From Enoplosus armatus (lineage: Eukaryota; Chordata; Actinopteri; Centrarchiformes; Enoplosidae), in the NCBI RefSeq assembly GCF_043641665.1, contig NC_092196.1, forward strand, positions 18,259,692-18,323,691: a stretch of DNA of 64,000 bases. Reading direction: 5' to 3'. The stretch's first letter is position 1, and each line of letters starts with the position of its first letter. The translations under genes and the position numbers were made by a program. Shown piece after piece: positions 40,109 through 54,269 of the stretch. A model generated the notes under the pieces. It was not told the origin of the DNA. It did not search any database and saw only the letters and a program-made list of their open reading frames with translations.

Positions 40109-40990
40109 GAGACTTGTAGGAGGGAGGAGAGGTGGGAGGGGAGAGGAAAAAAGGGGGTGAGTAGGAGTGACTGCAACACATGAGAAAACCAGGGCTGTGA
40201 ATCGTCCTTAGTGCCACTGTGGCAGCAAGACACCTTAAAAAAAAACCCTCTCTGTAGCCTGACTTCTGTAAGATGTAAAAACATATATGCAAAACAAAAA
40301 CTACGGTATGCAGATAATGAGGCATTTGGAATGCTTAACTGCAGCATTCATTAACTGGACTGGTAGTGAAAATCAAATATCACCAACACGCACATTCTTA
40401 CCTCAATCCAGTTTCTAAATGCCAACTTCTCGCCAGCTACTTCTCTCTTCCATTAAGTCATTTGTGAATGTTGTCTGAAAGTCCTTTTAATCACCCTTTA
40501 CAATATTGCTCTTTTACAAAGTCACCAGGCAGTATTTTCAGTGAAAGAGCGCATTTAAATGCTGTGATACGATTCACTGGAGAGTCGTGTACAAACTCAC
40601 ACTTTATTACAAACATCATACAGTTTCTAACATCGTACGCTGCAAAGGGAAAAACAATGATGACTTAAATCTCAGCAGAGGGAGCACAAAGAGCAGATGA
40701 ATGTAGTAACCGACCACAGGATCATTTAGGTTACACTCAAAGTCTTTTTAAAGTCCATCCCAGACAAACGTTAAAAGTTCATCTTCTCACTCATTTTCTC
40801 ACCCACTGTCCACATCCTCACATGTAAGCATCCCACCATGGTGTTGTCAATATGTAGTGTTTACTTTTGCAGCCTGCCAAATCTAATCACACTATATTTC
40901 TCAGTTATGTCAACCCCATTTCAAAGAAAAGAGGGAAAAGAGGGAGAGAGAGAGAGAAGAAAATAATAAAATTTGCAAGAAAAAGCAATT
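40109..40990 (+). other. Probable neurexophilin 3' UTR
   Basis: Non-coding sequence directly after the TAG stop. It opens with a purine-rich stretch (about 40109-40165) and holds an AATAAA at 40965-40970, the first strong poly(A) signal after the stop, so the transcript could end near 40990. Further AATAAA hexamers at 41322-41327, 43544-43549 and 43692-43697 would allow a much longer 3' UTR. The true end cannot be decided from sequence alone. Confidence 0.4.
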
Positions 40991-43499
40991 GCTCAACAAA
41001 GATTTAGGGCCAGGGCTTAAGACAAGTTCAGTGCAAAGGAAATAACTAGATTCTGCATAGAGATAGAATTGGCCCTCCACACTTACGAGAGAGAGAGAGG
41101 TGGGGGAGTGAGAGAGGGAGAGATTCAGTGAGCTGTTTTAATTAAAGTGGAGAAGGAGACGTAGAGTATGCAGCTCCTTCTATTGTCCCCTCTGTATGAA
41201 AAAGATTACATTTTGTTGCCGTCAGGATTCCTGATTTCACGCCTTGATAACTTTGACTGTGTGAGGGAGATTGCTCTCTCCCGACAAATACCGTGTTCAC
41301 TAAAGTCGGCCCGTTATCTTGAATAAATGAAAATATTATCATAATAATTACATATAATTTAATCTCCTTTAGAACTAATTAAGGTTTCAACGAGAGGGCG
41401 AAATGTATTCCTAAAAATCAAGTCAGTGGGTAGGAGGATAAGAGGACGCTCATGGTGTTTTTGCGTGGAGCCGGCGGCCAAAGCTCAGCTCAGAGTTAAC
41501 TGCTCTCATTAAGATAAATGGCCACTGGCTGGCCCGTCTCATGTTGCTCTCACAAACAATATCAGTGGAGCACAGCGCACAATGGAGCTATGAATTAGGT
41601 AGCCTGACATTTTGTGTGCTGAGAGGTTACGGCCATCCTGCTTATGAGGACACTATGACTTTTCAGTTCATTAACGATGAACAGTCACAAGACAGGTGAG
41701 AGGAGTCATTAAACTGTGATATCAGATCACAGGTTTTATGCTAATGCGCTGAGATATGAGGGATATAGCCAAGATCGTCTTGAGCTGCCCAGCAATGTCC
41801 CAGGTGGACCCGTTCAGCAGTGAACGGCCAGCATGAAGCCGTCCTCCTGTGGGGGGTAGCATAAGGTCAGACATAAATGCATCGCCTTGGTTGCTCTGTG
41901 TGAGCTTGGAGAGCAGGTAAGAGGAGGAGAAACGCAGTCCCAGGGCTAAAGATAGTGACAAAGACCTGTAAATCTGCACATCAAAGCTCTGAGTTTTTAA
42001 TTTGCTCTTAAAGAGGGGGGTAGCTCCTCTCCATATGCAACCAAATCAACTTGTGGCTCAGAGCCAATGGCAGCAGCGCACAAGCAAGTCTGCAGGCGAC
42101 AGACAGCTACACCACCCGCGGCAATGATAAAGGCTGTTCATCTGGCGAAATCATATCTCTGTCTCCTCATGCATGTCATTGTTTTATCGAATCAGATATT
42201 TCTTATATGTACCGGCTTGGCTGCTTGCTTCGCACGTACCTGTCTGGCTCGTAGTTACTGTAAGTGTCTCACAATCAAGAATCCTCACAGAGGGGATTTT
42301 CCTAAAGAGGCTACCATCAATCAGAGTGCCAACTAGCTTGTGGAGACAGAGTCTGATTTCTGCCACATCACAGTAGCTGATTATGCAGTATTTATTTGAA
42401 AGCATACATAAAGAGTCCCATTGGAGCATGCAATATAGATGTAGATTTGGCAGCTGTTGAAACTAAACGCCTGACACTTGTCTGAAGGTCATTTTCTTGT
42501 AAAGCTGGATGATGTAAAATGCATATCAACCAGCATGAATGAACCACTGCCTCTTGCTCTGTTCATCCTTTTCCTCATCCTCCAGCTCTCTCTGCCCTTT
42601 TCCCCTCCAGACGTCCGCATGTTACTCAGCCATACGCCCCGCTGTCCTCACGCTGTCGTCCTCACCCTGTGTGTGACCCGGCTGACTGGCCTAAACCGTC
42701 ATACCCTCTCTACCTCCCTTACCCTGGCGTTGAACCCTGCTGTGGGTAGTTCCTCATTGCTGCCCCGCACACCCTCCTGCGCACAGCGCCGAGCTGAGCT
42801 GGCTAATCTCTGCGAGCTTAATGCAGAGCCAACTGAACATCAGCAGTGAGAACTCCCCTCTCTCCTTCTCTATCTACCTATTTCTCACTATATCTATATC
42901 CCATCAAACAAATGCGTGTGCACACAGTCTTAAGATGTGCTGGTTTAGGTATTTTCCTCTCTCCTGTTCAAAGCATCTTACATAAGCCCCTGGATTGCGA
43001 GGACATGAAATCTCCTCGAGAGCATGCCAACGGAGTGCCCGCCACAGATACGCCCCGGTAACCTCAATACAACCCCCTCCCCTGCAGGGAGTCCTGACAG
43101 AAGCTGGATACTCACACATGTTGGAATCAAAGCTGGGCAACATGAGCCCACAGCACTGAAGTCATGTAGAAAACACAAGGACTCCTCTTGGGCTACCTGC
43201 CGGGAAGAAGCCCCTCACTCCGCTCCTTACCGATCCTCTCAGATTTACAGCAATACTCTCACTGAGACTCCACCCTCTCCGCCTCTCCGGGGCGAGTTAA
43301 AGAAAGGCTGCTGGACTACATGTAAGAGACAGTCATGTTGCTGTGGGATGGACGGTGTTGTTTTACGGCAGCAGCCTTACTGTTGACCCATCTTGTGCCA
43401 ACAGACATGTGGATATTTGGCCTTAGAGACTGCAAGACAACACTGGTCCACTCAGCAAAGAATACTAACAAAACACGACTGTCAAAAACATAAATATAC

Positions 43500-43520
43500 A
43501 TATATATATATATATATATA
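43500..43520. repeat. (AT)n microsatellite
   Basis: AT tract shortly before an AATAAA at 43544. Confidence 0.92.
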
Positions 43521-44022
43521 AAAGCTAAGAGTCCTCAGATCTGAATAAAGTTGTATTTAAATGTGGGTCATGCAGTGGAGGTTGTCTGTTTTATCTTTTT
43601 GTTCCTCATGGTTTTGTTTCTCTATGTCATGTGGATGATATACTGTATGGATGATATGATGGCATTTACTGTGGTTTTCATCCTAAAAATCAATAAAGTA
43701 CACAAAGTACTTAAACCACTTCAGTTGTAGAGAGACAGACTCCAGTCTTATATCTGGTTGTGCTTCATGTGTAGGAAGAGTGTGTCAACAATGCTGAAAT
43801 CTCTATTTTCTCATATTTGCATACCCATACTGTGTGCCAACGGCAAAGAAAAGATGTGACAAAATTTTTGCTGAGGGCTCTTGCAGAAATACATGCAGAG
43901 AGAGAAATAGAAGGGGAATAAGGAGCAGAGAGGAAAATGGGGTTGAGAGAGAGGGGAAGGAAATGTTTCAACTGGAATGATGCATGAACACAACTCGATC
44001 CCCTAATTAGCCTCCTCTTTCT

Positions 44023-44036
44023 CCCCCCCCCCCCCC
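44023..44036. repeat. Poly(C) run, 14 nt
   Basis: Uninterrupted C homopolymer. Confidence 0.93.
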
Positions 44037-47000
44037 ACTCTCTCACTCTTGGTTTCTTTGTTGTTCATCTTCACACTCCCAGTTCATTTTAAGATGTAAC
44101 TGACATTAAATTCATTCTACTTCTTAATTAAATCCCAGACAACTGTTAACGAGGGGACGGGTTCAAACATTCAGCTCACAACATCCCTTTAAACAAGATC
44201 GATTAAGGCATGGCTGGCGGCAAAGCCAGGCCCTCCACGCCCCCTTGTTCCCATAAAAGTGCTGCCTGCCTCGGGATAACCTTGCCGGAGATGATGAAAG
44301 GGAAGCAAATAAGTCAACATGGAGACAGAAGAATAGAAATCTAATTTGGATGAAAGCAGGACTGAGGTTTATGTGGAATCTGTGAGAGCAGCATACTGGG
44401 TCAAACTTGCACATGAATACACATACTGCAACACGCACACACACACACACAGAGGGTGGAAACTGCAGGCAACAATCATTGATAATGGACATAAGGGTTT
44501 ACAAGGAGTACAGAGGCTTTTGGTTGTCCAGGAAGAGAAAACAATTCAAGAGTGTGAGCTTCTCAGAGAGGAAAGGGCATTTCGGCATGAGTAATGGGAA
44601 GCTGGACGATAGTCAATTGACAAAATAACTAGTCACGGCATGAGGAGGCGGGAGAAGGCGTGCAAAGCTTAAAATGATAAATAGACATTCAGAAAAATAA
44701 CCTTGAGGTACGAAAACGTGTGTCTGGCACAAAATATGCAACAAGAGACAAGGAGAGTGAGCGAAGACAGAAGGGACGGCGCCGACTCCTTGTTAGCAGG
44801 TTTTGAATAGCAAGGCTATCAGGTTTGCAGGTTTTTCCTGTGGAGTAATTATTATGTGTCATTTTCCTCCATGACATGTTACACCACAAAGTGTGGTATT
44901 GCTCTGGCGGTAGATATTGCACGCGGCAACATCATCCCCTCGCTAACAGTGTTGACAAAGTCGAAGCTTCAACCGCGGCGCTCTCATTTCTTCACACTTT
45001 GAAATCATCGACGAGGATTAGACTGGTATAACAGTTTGATGATATACAGAACTAGAGTGATACTGAGGTCTTATTAAAATCTGATTTCATCAGTCATCTG
45101 TAACTAATATGATACAGGTTTCTCCCTGACGACAGCCACATTAAAGCAGTCTGTAAACCCTGCGATGAGGATAATCTTCTTGGCATAATTCTGTTTTTTT
45201 AATCTATTTCTGTAAATTATTTCTTCACTTAAAGGACTAATGTATTCCCAAATCTCATCTCATGTGGAATAGGTGTGCTGGGTCAGCCCGCTAACCTGTC
45301 TGAAGATTTCATTAGTCTGGGGTTTCAGAGATTTTGGTGTAAATGTGGCTTCTGAGGCTTTTTCAACATTAGAAGAATGAAATTCTGGGGATATATGGAT
45401 ACTTGGTGAGACTGAAAGCATATTGCCAACTTATATTCTGTATTTCATATGACAAAAGCCTAGTCTACCATTCAGTGTCTCTGCAGTCTGTTTCCACATG
45501 ATATTGGACACAGGACTGCAGATCTTATAGAAACGGCTTTTGTTACCTGGATACCAACTCCATCCAGATGCAATTTATTATGATACGTCCCCTCGCTGCA
45601 CTCGCTGAATTCAAATACACTTGAATGTTCTTTGATATTCTGGATTGTGTGTCAGGGTGGTCACGGTCACGCTCTCACTACGAGCACAAATGTGTAATTG
45701 CAAATGTACACAAGCGCTTGCTGCCACCACATACACACACACACACACACACAGAGGCACACATACACCTTAAATGGTTTCATGCACCAGCATCCTAATA
45801 GTCTCTCTGGCCCGCCATGCCAATCATGGAGCCTGGAGTAGAGTGGACAAGCAGGTGGGCCAAGTCTCGGGAACAGAGCATCATGAGAGATGAACAGAGG
45901 ATCAGCCTCTCAACCCCTGCAGCTTCTTTCATGATGAAGCAGCGCAGCTCCTATCTGCAATTCACTGTATTTCTAGACAGACTGGACACACGACGCAGGA
46001 CACACATGCTCGACGGAGGCCGTGAGAGAGGCTGGAAAATTATAGTGCAGTGAAGGGGTTGAGGAAACAACAGGGGGGTGGTGGAGGCTGTGAGAGCTTG
46101 TTGCAAAAGAAAGCACAGATGGCCTAGGGCTACAACATGGTGGGAAGAGGAAAGAATAACTGAATAAACTAATTAGAAGGGCAGAATTTCACGCACACCT
46201 CCATCAAGTCAGCACTCCCTACCTCCACTTGAAAAATATGTTTTATCTATAAATCCTTCTCACGCAGAGAAAACAAGACTTTGAGATGGAGCTACTAATA
46301 TCAAAGCTCGGGGTTTTACAGGTCGCTGCATCTTGTAACACAATAACAGGGAAAGTGGAGTTTGGATTGCGGTGGGTGACGGCAAATAGCTTCACACGTC
46401 GATGCCGATGTGGAAAGTCAAGCTGGGCGTCCGTGTCATGCAATGTGGCAGTATTTTAGCTGGAGGCCACGATGAAGACATTAGGGCTGTGATCTCTGTA
46501 TTAGCCCGAAAAGAGGACATTTCCACTTAACTAAAGGAAGCGATGGAGAGGAGGGGTAATTTAAATTCAGTGACAAGGCTTTAAATACCAGCCAGGGATC
46601 ACAGTTGTGCCCTTTGGCAAAGTAATTATTCACTCCCTTAGAAGACGATCAGGTGTGGATGTGTGGATGTGTGCATGTGTGCGCCCACATGCTTCACTTG
46701 TTTCGGCATCTGCGTGTGTGTGAGTGAGTGAACCAGGAGGGAGTGAGGGAGGTGTGAAATGTTACAGTTTCTCCTCTTTTCATGTAACTGAGAAGTGTTT
46801 ATGCCAAACTCTTCAGAGGAGAGAAAGGGTGTTCAGCTAAGGGCTCATATCGGGTGATAAACGTGAGAGGGAGGAGAGAGGCAGACATAAAACAAGAGCT
46901 GGTAAAGGTTAGCTTTCCACCTCTCCATCACTGTCTCTCGCCAGCTTGTTCTCTCCTCCTGTCCACTTTTTTTATTCCTTTATAACCTTCAACCAGAAGC

Positions 47001-47238
47001 GGCGTGATCTCGGGAGGAGGAGCTCTCTCTCCCGCTGAGGCCAGACCGAGGCTCAGCCCAGGGGCTGATGGGATGAGACTCTCATTGGGAAACTGTCCTT
47101 CAAAAACTGCAGCCTGATGGATTTTTTTGGCCCTGGTTTTGCTTCTATCTTTCCCAACACATCCTCAGTGCTTTCCTCCTGGCAAAGCTCCATCTCCCTC
47201 GAGCTCCCTCTATTGCCCCAAAGTTACCAAGTAGCCCC

Positions 47239-47288
<50 letters not shown>
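47239..47288. repeat. (CA)n microsatellite, 50 bp
   Basis: Uninterrupted CA tract; a second one follows at 47426-47453. Confidence 0.97.
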
Positions 47289-47289
<1 letters not shown>

Positions 47290-47425
47290 TTCTGCAGGTT
47301 TGTTTCTGCTGACAGTCCAGTCCTTAGTACTGCGGGGCTGTTGGGTGCTTGATGTCAAACACAGAGTTGGGGGCCCTGATGCCTCTCATTATCTTTTAGG
47401 CTGTTCACAGGGAACCACCCCCCAC

Positions 47426-47453
<28 letters not shown>
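47426..47453. repeat. (CA)n microsatellite
   Basis: CA tract about 140 bp after the previous one. Confidence 0.95.
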
Positions 47454-47456
<3 letters not shown>

Positions 47457-48335
47457 CGATCTTCCCTCCCCAGGCTTGTTATGGGAGTGTGTTGGGCTCA
47501 CATCGTTATCAGCGCTCCTGCATGAGTTAAGACCCACAGATGTGCAGACTCAGCTGCAGACAACAACCAGCATCTCAATCAGTCTTCATTTGCCCTTCCT
47601 TGTCATATTTTAACACTTTCCCTCTCATATGGGGGAGAGGAAATGGGGATCTCTCAAGTGAGAAGCCTTATTTTGCTTCCGTCTCTCCTCTTTTCCTCTC
47701 ACAGATTTATTTTGAATGGCTGAATTTTCACAAAAGGCTGATTGTGAAACATGTCCAGAGGTTCTCCAAAACCAGGACTGAGCCGCAGGCAGTGGAAAAA
47801 CAGTCACGTCACAGCAGCACACTCCCCCACAGGCACTCACTGCAAATGGCACATGCATGAATGCTGTAAAAGCAAAGCTTCCCTCTCATAACTCTAAATT
47901 GCAGTCGATGGACAAACAGTTGGTTCACCTCAGGAGTTTTTCTCCAAAGACGTAGCAACAAATGCTATCAGAGTTTCTTCATATGAAATGGAGAAGTCTG
48001 GCCATGCTCCCTCTTTAAAATGTCTGAATAAACTTCTTGCTGCAAAGACCTTCTTTTATTGCTCTGAATGAAGTGAAATCGATGGCTGGGCTTTCCCGTT
48101 TACAACTCAGTAAAAAGAGGGAGCTGCGATGGAGAGCAGAATCATTGCCGGAAGGTAATTGGAAGACTAGACTTTAATGTGACCTCTCAATGGCAATGGA
48201 TGACCATGCAGTAAGTCGCCGTCTGACATTTTAGCAAATTATAAGAGGATCCTGGTGTTGATTAATTATTTCACATATAGTGCTGGAACTTAACGCCACC
48301 TTTGCAGCTCCTCCAATGTGAATGATCTGAGCATA

Positions 48336-48440
48336 GTGGTGGGGGAAGTATTTGGATCCTTTACTTAAGTTAAAGCAGCAAAACCAAAATGTGAAAATAT
48401 TCAAGTACAAGTAAAGTAAGAGTCCTGCATTCCTACATTA
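48336..48440 (+). mobile_element. hAT-like dispersed repeat, opposite end
   Basis: GTGGTGGGGGAAGTATTTGG, then ATCCTTTACTTAAGT and CAAGTACAAGTAAAGTAAG, then AGTCCTGCATTC match the left end of the same family as 16640-16760. Truncated after about 100 bp. Confidence 0.5.
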
Positions 48441-51332
48441 ATATATTGTTTGGCCACTGAGGCCAGTTATCATTGACATATTATCATCTTAAGTTGATAC
48501 TGCGGACGTTAGCGACATTAGCAAACGGTGGCTTACTTACACTAAGCACACACCAAGCAGTACACCAGTTCACAGATTTTACTAAAATACTGTATTTTAG
48601 TAAAATCTTCAGAATAAATGGAAGAAGTCAAAGATGACAAAGATACTGCAGCCAAATGTGTACAGACATTTGAAGAGTGTTCTCTAAAATGTGCTGACGC
48701 CCTGCTCATTTCAGTGATAGATATCTCTATCCAGCAAATATTTTCCTGCTCATTACCTGAAGAATAACGTCGGCTTTGCAGCTCAGACTCCATCTTACTG
48801 TAAAACAGGATTACGACTCAAGCCCAAATTAGCACGTTGTTCCTAAACTCTTCTGAATGTCTCATGATTTTATAACGTACATCATTTGCTGTTCTGTCCT
48901 GAGCTCCAAACACGACCCCAACAAGAGCTCGCTGTACAGGTCTTCGTGTTAGCTATGAAATACTGCCCTCGGGGAATAACAGCACGCTGGGGAGTTGATG
49001 CCATTTGCCTTTCTGTGGTGTAATGTGTCGACCTTCACCTTAAAGATTTTAGCATACTACTATAACTTCTATTTTGGCTTTTAAATAATTGGATTATTGA
49101 GGTTGCATGGGCCAGGGGATTCTAATTCATCGCTGGATGCCTCCTGCTTTATGATGATTAATGGCTGAATCTGCAGAGCCCTCGTATTTGCTTCAGGCTG
49201 TCTTTTCAGACACATACGTATGATACTGCCTCAAATATTTTCTACGGTAAGATTTTCAATTCAGGGTCCGTTTTTGAAGATCTAAATCATGGGCAGAACC
49301 CCTCCTCCACACACACACACACACACACGCGATGGAGCTGCTGGGGTATGGCAATTCCTTTCACACTGAGGGATTTCTTTCTGCATCAAACAAGTCAGGC
49401 AATTGGAATTATAACCAGGGTCAATGCTCCAGATGAAACAGCAAGTCTCCCCTCTCCTGCTAAATTCACTTTCCACCCACCCCCACCTCGCCGCTGTCCT
49501 TGACTCCTCTTGACCCTTCCACCTTGGGGGGAATTGAGTTATTCAGTGGTACAGCTATCACCCTGCAGCCATAACTTTAAAAGCTGACCTTACCGCCCCT
49601 CGCAAACATGGTAGCCAGAGCACAGGCTTATTGATGGAGGCTCTTTAACATTGTTGCTCTGTCTCTGCCCGAGGCATGAGGAAATAAATCAACTTTACCA
49701 ATGTCTTCTTAATCCCCCTCCTACATCTCGACAACCCAGTAGGAGCCGACGGTTAGCTGAGGTCAGGGGCAAAGGGCCGACACGGTCACTGTATATACAC
49801 GCAGTGACACGTCGCTGCTGGAAACTGCCATACAATCTGATCTACAGCTCCTACAGACGATTGGGGTGGAAGGTGGTCCTCTCTCCTGTGACTCCATCCA
49901 TCACTGTTATCACGCCGCTGGATGCACATAAATACAATAACATCCACACAAACACAAATACAAATGCTTACACATCTCTACATAAAGATATCTGAGTCCT
50001 GAGAAAGACACAGTCACAAACAGAAACACTTGCAGGCGACTGATAAGTCAGCGGTGGTGTGTGGGTGGAGATTTAGGGAGGGAGGGGAGGGTGATTGAGG
50101 GAGGGAGGTGTGTGGGTGATGTGGGGGAGGGCAGCATAGGACGAGGGCGGGGAAGTGGATGTTTTATGAGGCCCTTAACATTTACTTCCCCAGCGTTTCA
50201 ATCCACCATGTCTATTAAGGACGGCTGCTCCTCCTACGTGTTCCCCATCCATCAAAGACCAAGAGACACGAGGACCCACACTGACGGACAGCTCGATATG
50301 ATGGAGGGAGAGAAAGTCCGCATCAGGGAGGGGAGGGAGAGAAAGTGAAAATACCAAGAAATGAATGAGGAAGAGAAAAAAGGGTCACAAGAGTGGAATG
50401 CAGCTCGAAACACAGTCGTAGCCAGAGAACGGCAACGGAAAAAGACTCTTTCAGGTACAAACGAAATGGTCGAAGATGAGTTCTGCGCAAAGAGCTGAAG
50501 CAGCATTTTGTCTCAGTAAATTCTTTGTTCAAGGTGGGCTGCTGTCCGTTCGCAGGCACAGTCTGAAACGCTACAGGATTTTGTGACTCTGCACAATAAA
50601 CCAAACGCACACTGCCTGCCGAACAACATTTTGCGAGAAGCAGTGAAGTCAAACAAGCCATAAATAAAAAGAGACCCGGAGAAAATAGATGAGGTCTCCA
50701 TTCCCTGTGACAGAGTGTGTGAGGTGTGTGTGGGTCAGGGAGGTGTCCAGCTCTGCTCAGGCTTTAGTAATACGTGCAGCCCCTGCAGGTCACTGCTATT
50801 AATTACAAACTTAGCCAGTTACTCTTCCATTAATCTAAATTTAGAGTCTAGACTCAGCTCCCGATTGATGCTGCCACTACCAAGCGCTGTGCCAACCAAC
50901 CAATCACATAATAGATTTTCTGCCCTCTGGCCGACCGAAGACAAGGTCCACTATCTGCAAACTAATCATAGCCACAGTCTGACACTCTCAACCTGCTGGC
51001 AGCCAAGGTCAGCGGACCACTGACCACCACAACACAGACTTGAAGCGAGAATTACTGCAAATCACAGCGGCAGACAGTGTGAGGCTGAGCATTTTGACCA
51101 CCTGAAACGCATAAAATCAGGCTTGTTAATGAATACATGGAGCTAATGATCAATGCAGCGATGAACAGCTGGTTTGCGTTGCCGTTCATCTGCCGTCGGC
51201 CTTTTATCTTAATTAATGGCACACATATGTGCAGCGATGCTCTCACTCTGAGGCGGCCCTGGCCGGCACTCACCGGCAAACATGCGTAGGTCAGACAAGG
51301 AAACGTGGGGAATTTACTTTACAACAGATCAA

Positions 51333-51478
51333 CAAGGAGAGAGGGGAGAATGAGAGGGTAAATGAGACAGAGATAAAGAGAGGGGGATAGAGGGAGAGAG
51401 CAAGTTGCTGAAGGAGACAGAAAGAGAAAGAGAGAGAGGGAAGGGAAGGAGGAGGATGGGATGGAGGATGGAGGGGGG
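51333..51478. repeat. Homopurine-rich tract
   Basis: About 145 bp of almost pure A/G on the + strand, with GAGA and GGAGGA motifs; able in principle to form triplex DNA. Confidence 0.8.
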
Positions 51479-52512
51479 CTATACCATCCTGTAACCTTGT
51501 GTTCCCCCGGCCATACTGCCCCTGGGCTGCTGTACCCCCCTCCAGCAATTAATCATCTGATACTGAGCTTACTCAACCGACAACCAGCTCCCCCACATCC
51601 CAATTAAGCCAGGAGAGGAGAAAAGGATGGTCACCGACAATGCAGAAAGAGAGCAGCACAGGTACAGTACAGAAGAGTAAAACACAGGGCGGCCATACAT
51701 TATGTGGCTGATGAGAAGATATAACATGTAAAACATTGATCAAACTACACTACCATAAAATAAATAGCCACGGTATAAAAATGTATTCAACAACGTGCAG
51801 ACATTAGCTTAAAATTATGTTTGGAGACCCACGACTTAAACTTGATTTCTCAACTAAAGAGCCAGAGCTATGGCTCGCCAGGTCATGTCTTTTTGGGGAT
51901 TTTGGGATTGTGGGTCGTAAAGCTCGGGATGTTTCTCTCCTCATCCATTGGTCTCACACACGAGAGACAGCGACAGCAAGAGGAGAGAAGAGGAAGAAAA
52001 GCTGCTACGGGAGCCGGGATGTACAAGTAGGAGCCAGTAGAGTTTATTTAAATTTTGCCTTGTAGATACGATAGAAGTAAAATAGTTAAAACTACAGTGA
52101 AAAGCAAGTAACAAACTAGTTAACATCTGTCTGTAGTTGGGCCAACACTGAAGTACAAAACAGCTTTTTCTCTAGAAAAAGAAATGTGTTTCTTTCAGGG
52201 CCGGTGCGCACCGAGTCACCTCAGTGTGGGTTTGTACATAGAAAACAATGGGGAGTTTTGCAGTTTTGACGTGTCGATCGGCTGCGATGTATTTTGTTAT
52301 TTGGCCTTAAACTGGAGGCCAGGAACAAATGAGAAAGAAGAAAAAGGGAAGAAATCCAAAACTCAGTTGCTATGGATTGCTAGTGAACATAATGAAAAGC
52401 CTGTGCCAGCCTGCGCTGAGGACCATCCATCTACCAGGCTGGCGAAGCAGGCACCATGCTGGTGCCAAGGTTATTCTACGAAGCTCAAAGACTGTGTGTC
52501 GGTGTGTGTGAC

Positions 52513-52683
52513 TGTGTGTGTGTGTGTGTGTGTGACAAAATAAAGTAGAGGGAAAGTGTGCGCATGCAGGCGTTTATTTTGTGTTTGTGTGTGTTGAGAG
52601 CAAATGCTGCAAGACGTGCGAGTGTATGAATGTTTGCACGCATGTGTGTGTTAAAGCTTGTTTGTAATTGGAAATAGGAAGTA

Positions 52684-52723
<40 letters not shown>
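52513..52723. repeat. Pair of (GT)n tracts
   Basis: GT tracts at 52513-52534 and 52689-52723, with GT-rich degenerate sequence between. Confidence 0.93.
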
Positions 52724-52727
<4 letters not shown>

Positions 52728-54269
52728 TAAGACTTGTTTTCATTACCCAGAAGCCTTTTCATCTTTGGTCCAGGATACCGGGAGACTTGATGTCCTCCCT
52801 CTTCTTCTTCCTGGCTGAGACACACTTGCGTTCCCGGCCAACTGCCAGCCAATTAGCTGAGCGGGCATAAGCAGCTGCCCTGTAGCAGGTGGACGTCCAT
52901 CCCAACATCCCTACTGCTTGCTAATGCTAATGGCTCTGATCCCTGAGGGACCGCTGGACTGGACCGCCAGGGGAGGCAGGTCAACTGTGGACAGAATTCA
53001 CGGAGGCCGAGCTGAACTGAAGCCTCACAGAAGCAGAGTCGAACCTGCTAGAGGGGATGTTAGCAGACCAGCATGTGCTGTAATGTTGTAATGCCCCGGC
53101 TGGATATTGTGTCATCAGACAGAGCCGAGCCACACCTGTCTGTTAGCTAACATACGACTATCTGTTCTACTTTTGTTATTGAACAAAGCACAGCCAGATT
53201 AACCCACAAGGGGGCCCCGTCGCAAAGATGAGTTATGGGTCGTCAATCCGGCTCCCCCGCCCCCCCATCCCCAAATTTATGCAGGAATATAGCACGCTGT
53301 CAACACAACACAGGCTGAAATATTAAAGGTATTTTAATTAGATTTCAACAGAGGGCCCCTCCACAGGACAGGGCATTAAAAAAAAGTTTAAGATGCAGGA
53401 GTCCCCTAAAGACCCTTATCAATTCAGTTTATATTGTGTGTTAATGGTGCATTTTACCAAACAAGTTTGAACATAAGAAAGACCTGTCCGACACTTTTAC
53501 ATGGGTTTTAACTGGTGTTCCCTTGTGTTTCTTTGCTAGCTCACAACATTGGTAGCAAAGTGGGGTAAGTATGTGATACCAGTACTTTTTGCCGGTTTTT
53601 CAGATTAATACTAATACTTTTAGCGCACTTTCACATAGAAAACTGTTCACTTGGCATTTACATACAAAGGATGCACATCTGAAAATGATACTGGACTCAT
53701 ACTTTGACATATTAGTGATGTTCTTTTGAAAAGTATTTTGCAGTTATACTTGTGGTCTTCACGCACTAGTTTAATACCCATTTGCTCTGATGAATGGACA
53801 AGTACACCCAATACACTTTTAGTCTTTTTCATCTATAATTGTTTGAGTGAACTTTCTAGTTCTTTCTCTGTATTCATTCATTCAAAACAAATGATCGTCG
53901 TCGGTGGCAGCACTTTCTGTACAGCAAATGATTTGGCTAATCTTGACAACATGTAGAACTGAACCAGTCGACTAGTAGTTAAGTAGTTATATCAGTCAGG
54001 ACAGACGGTAGCAAAGTGAATATTTCTTCACATTAAAAAAATCTTGGTTATTACTTGTGAAAAATGTCCTGCAGACTTATAGAAATATTTCATTTAGATT
54101 TTACGACCAATTTTTTTCTAAATCTCCAAGTCACTGATATAGATAAAAAACAGCCACAATGTCCCTGAGTCTGAGTATCTGCAGCTCAACCTTGCACTCT
54201 CCATCGACCCCTCCTTCCTCTCCATCACTCTGCAGGGTGAATAATTAGCTCAGTCCACAGGTGGGGGCA

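Noticed and set aside
43061..43086. Donor/acceptor-like pair GGTAACC ... CCCTGCAG
   Set aside because: The implied intron of about 26 nt is far too short for vertebrate splicing and the joined frame stops at once.
47701..47860. Exon-like segment after CTTTTCCTCTCACAG, reading IYFEWLNFHKRLIVKHVQRF
   Set aside because: Acceptor-like tract followed by about 50 open codons, but no homology recognised, no partner exon and no nearby poly(A) signal.
52963..52978. CTCF-like ACCGCCAGGGGAGGCA
   Set aside because: Several mismatches to the core after the GGGG; too weak to list as a site.
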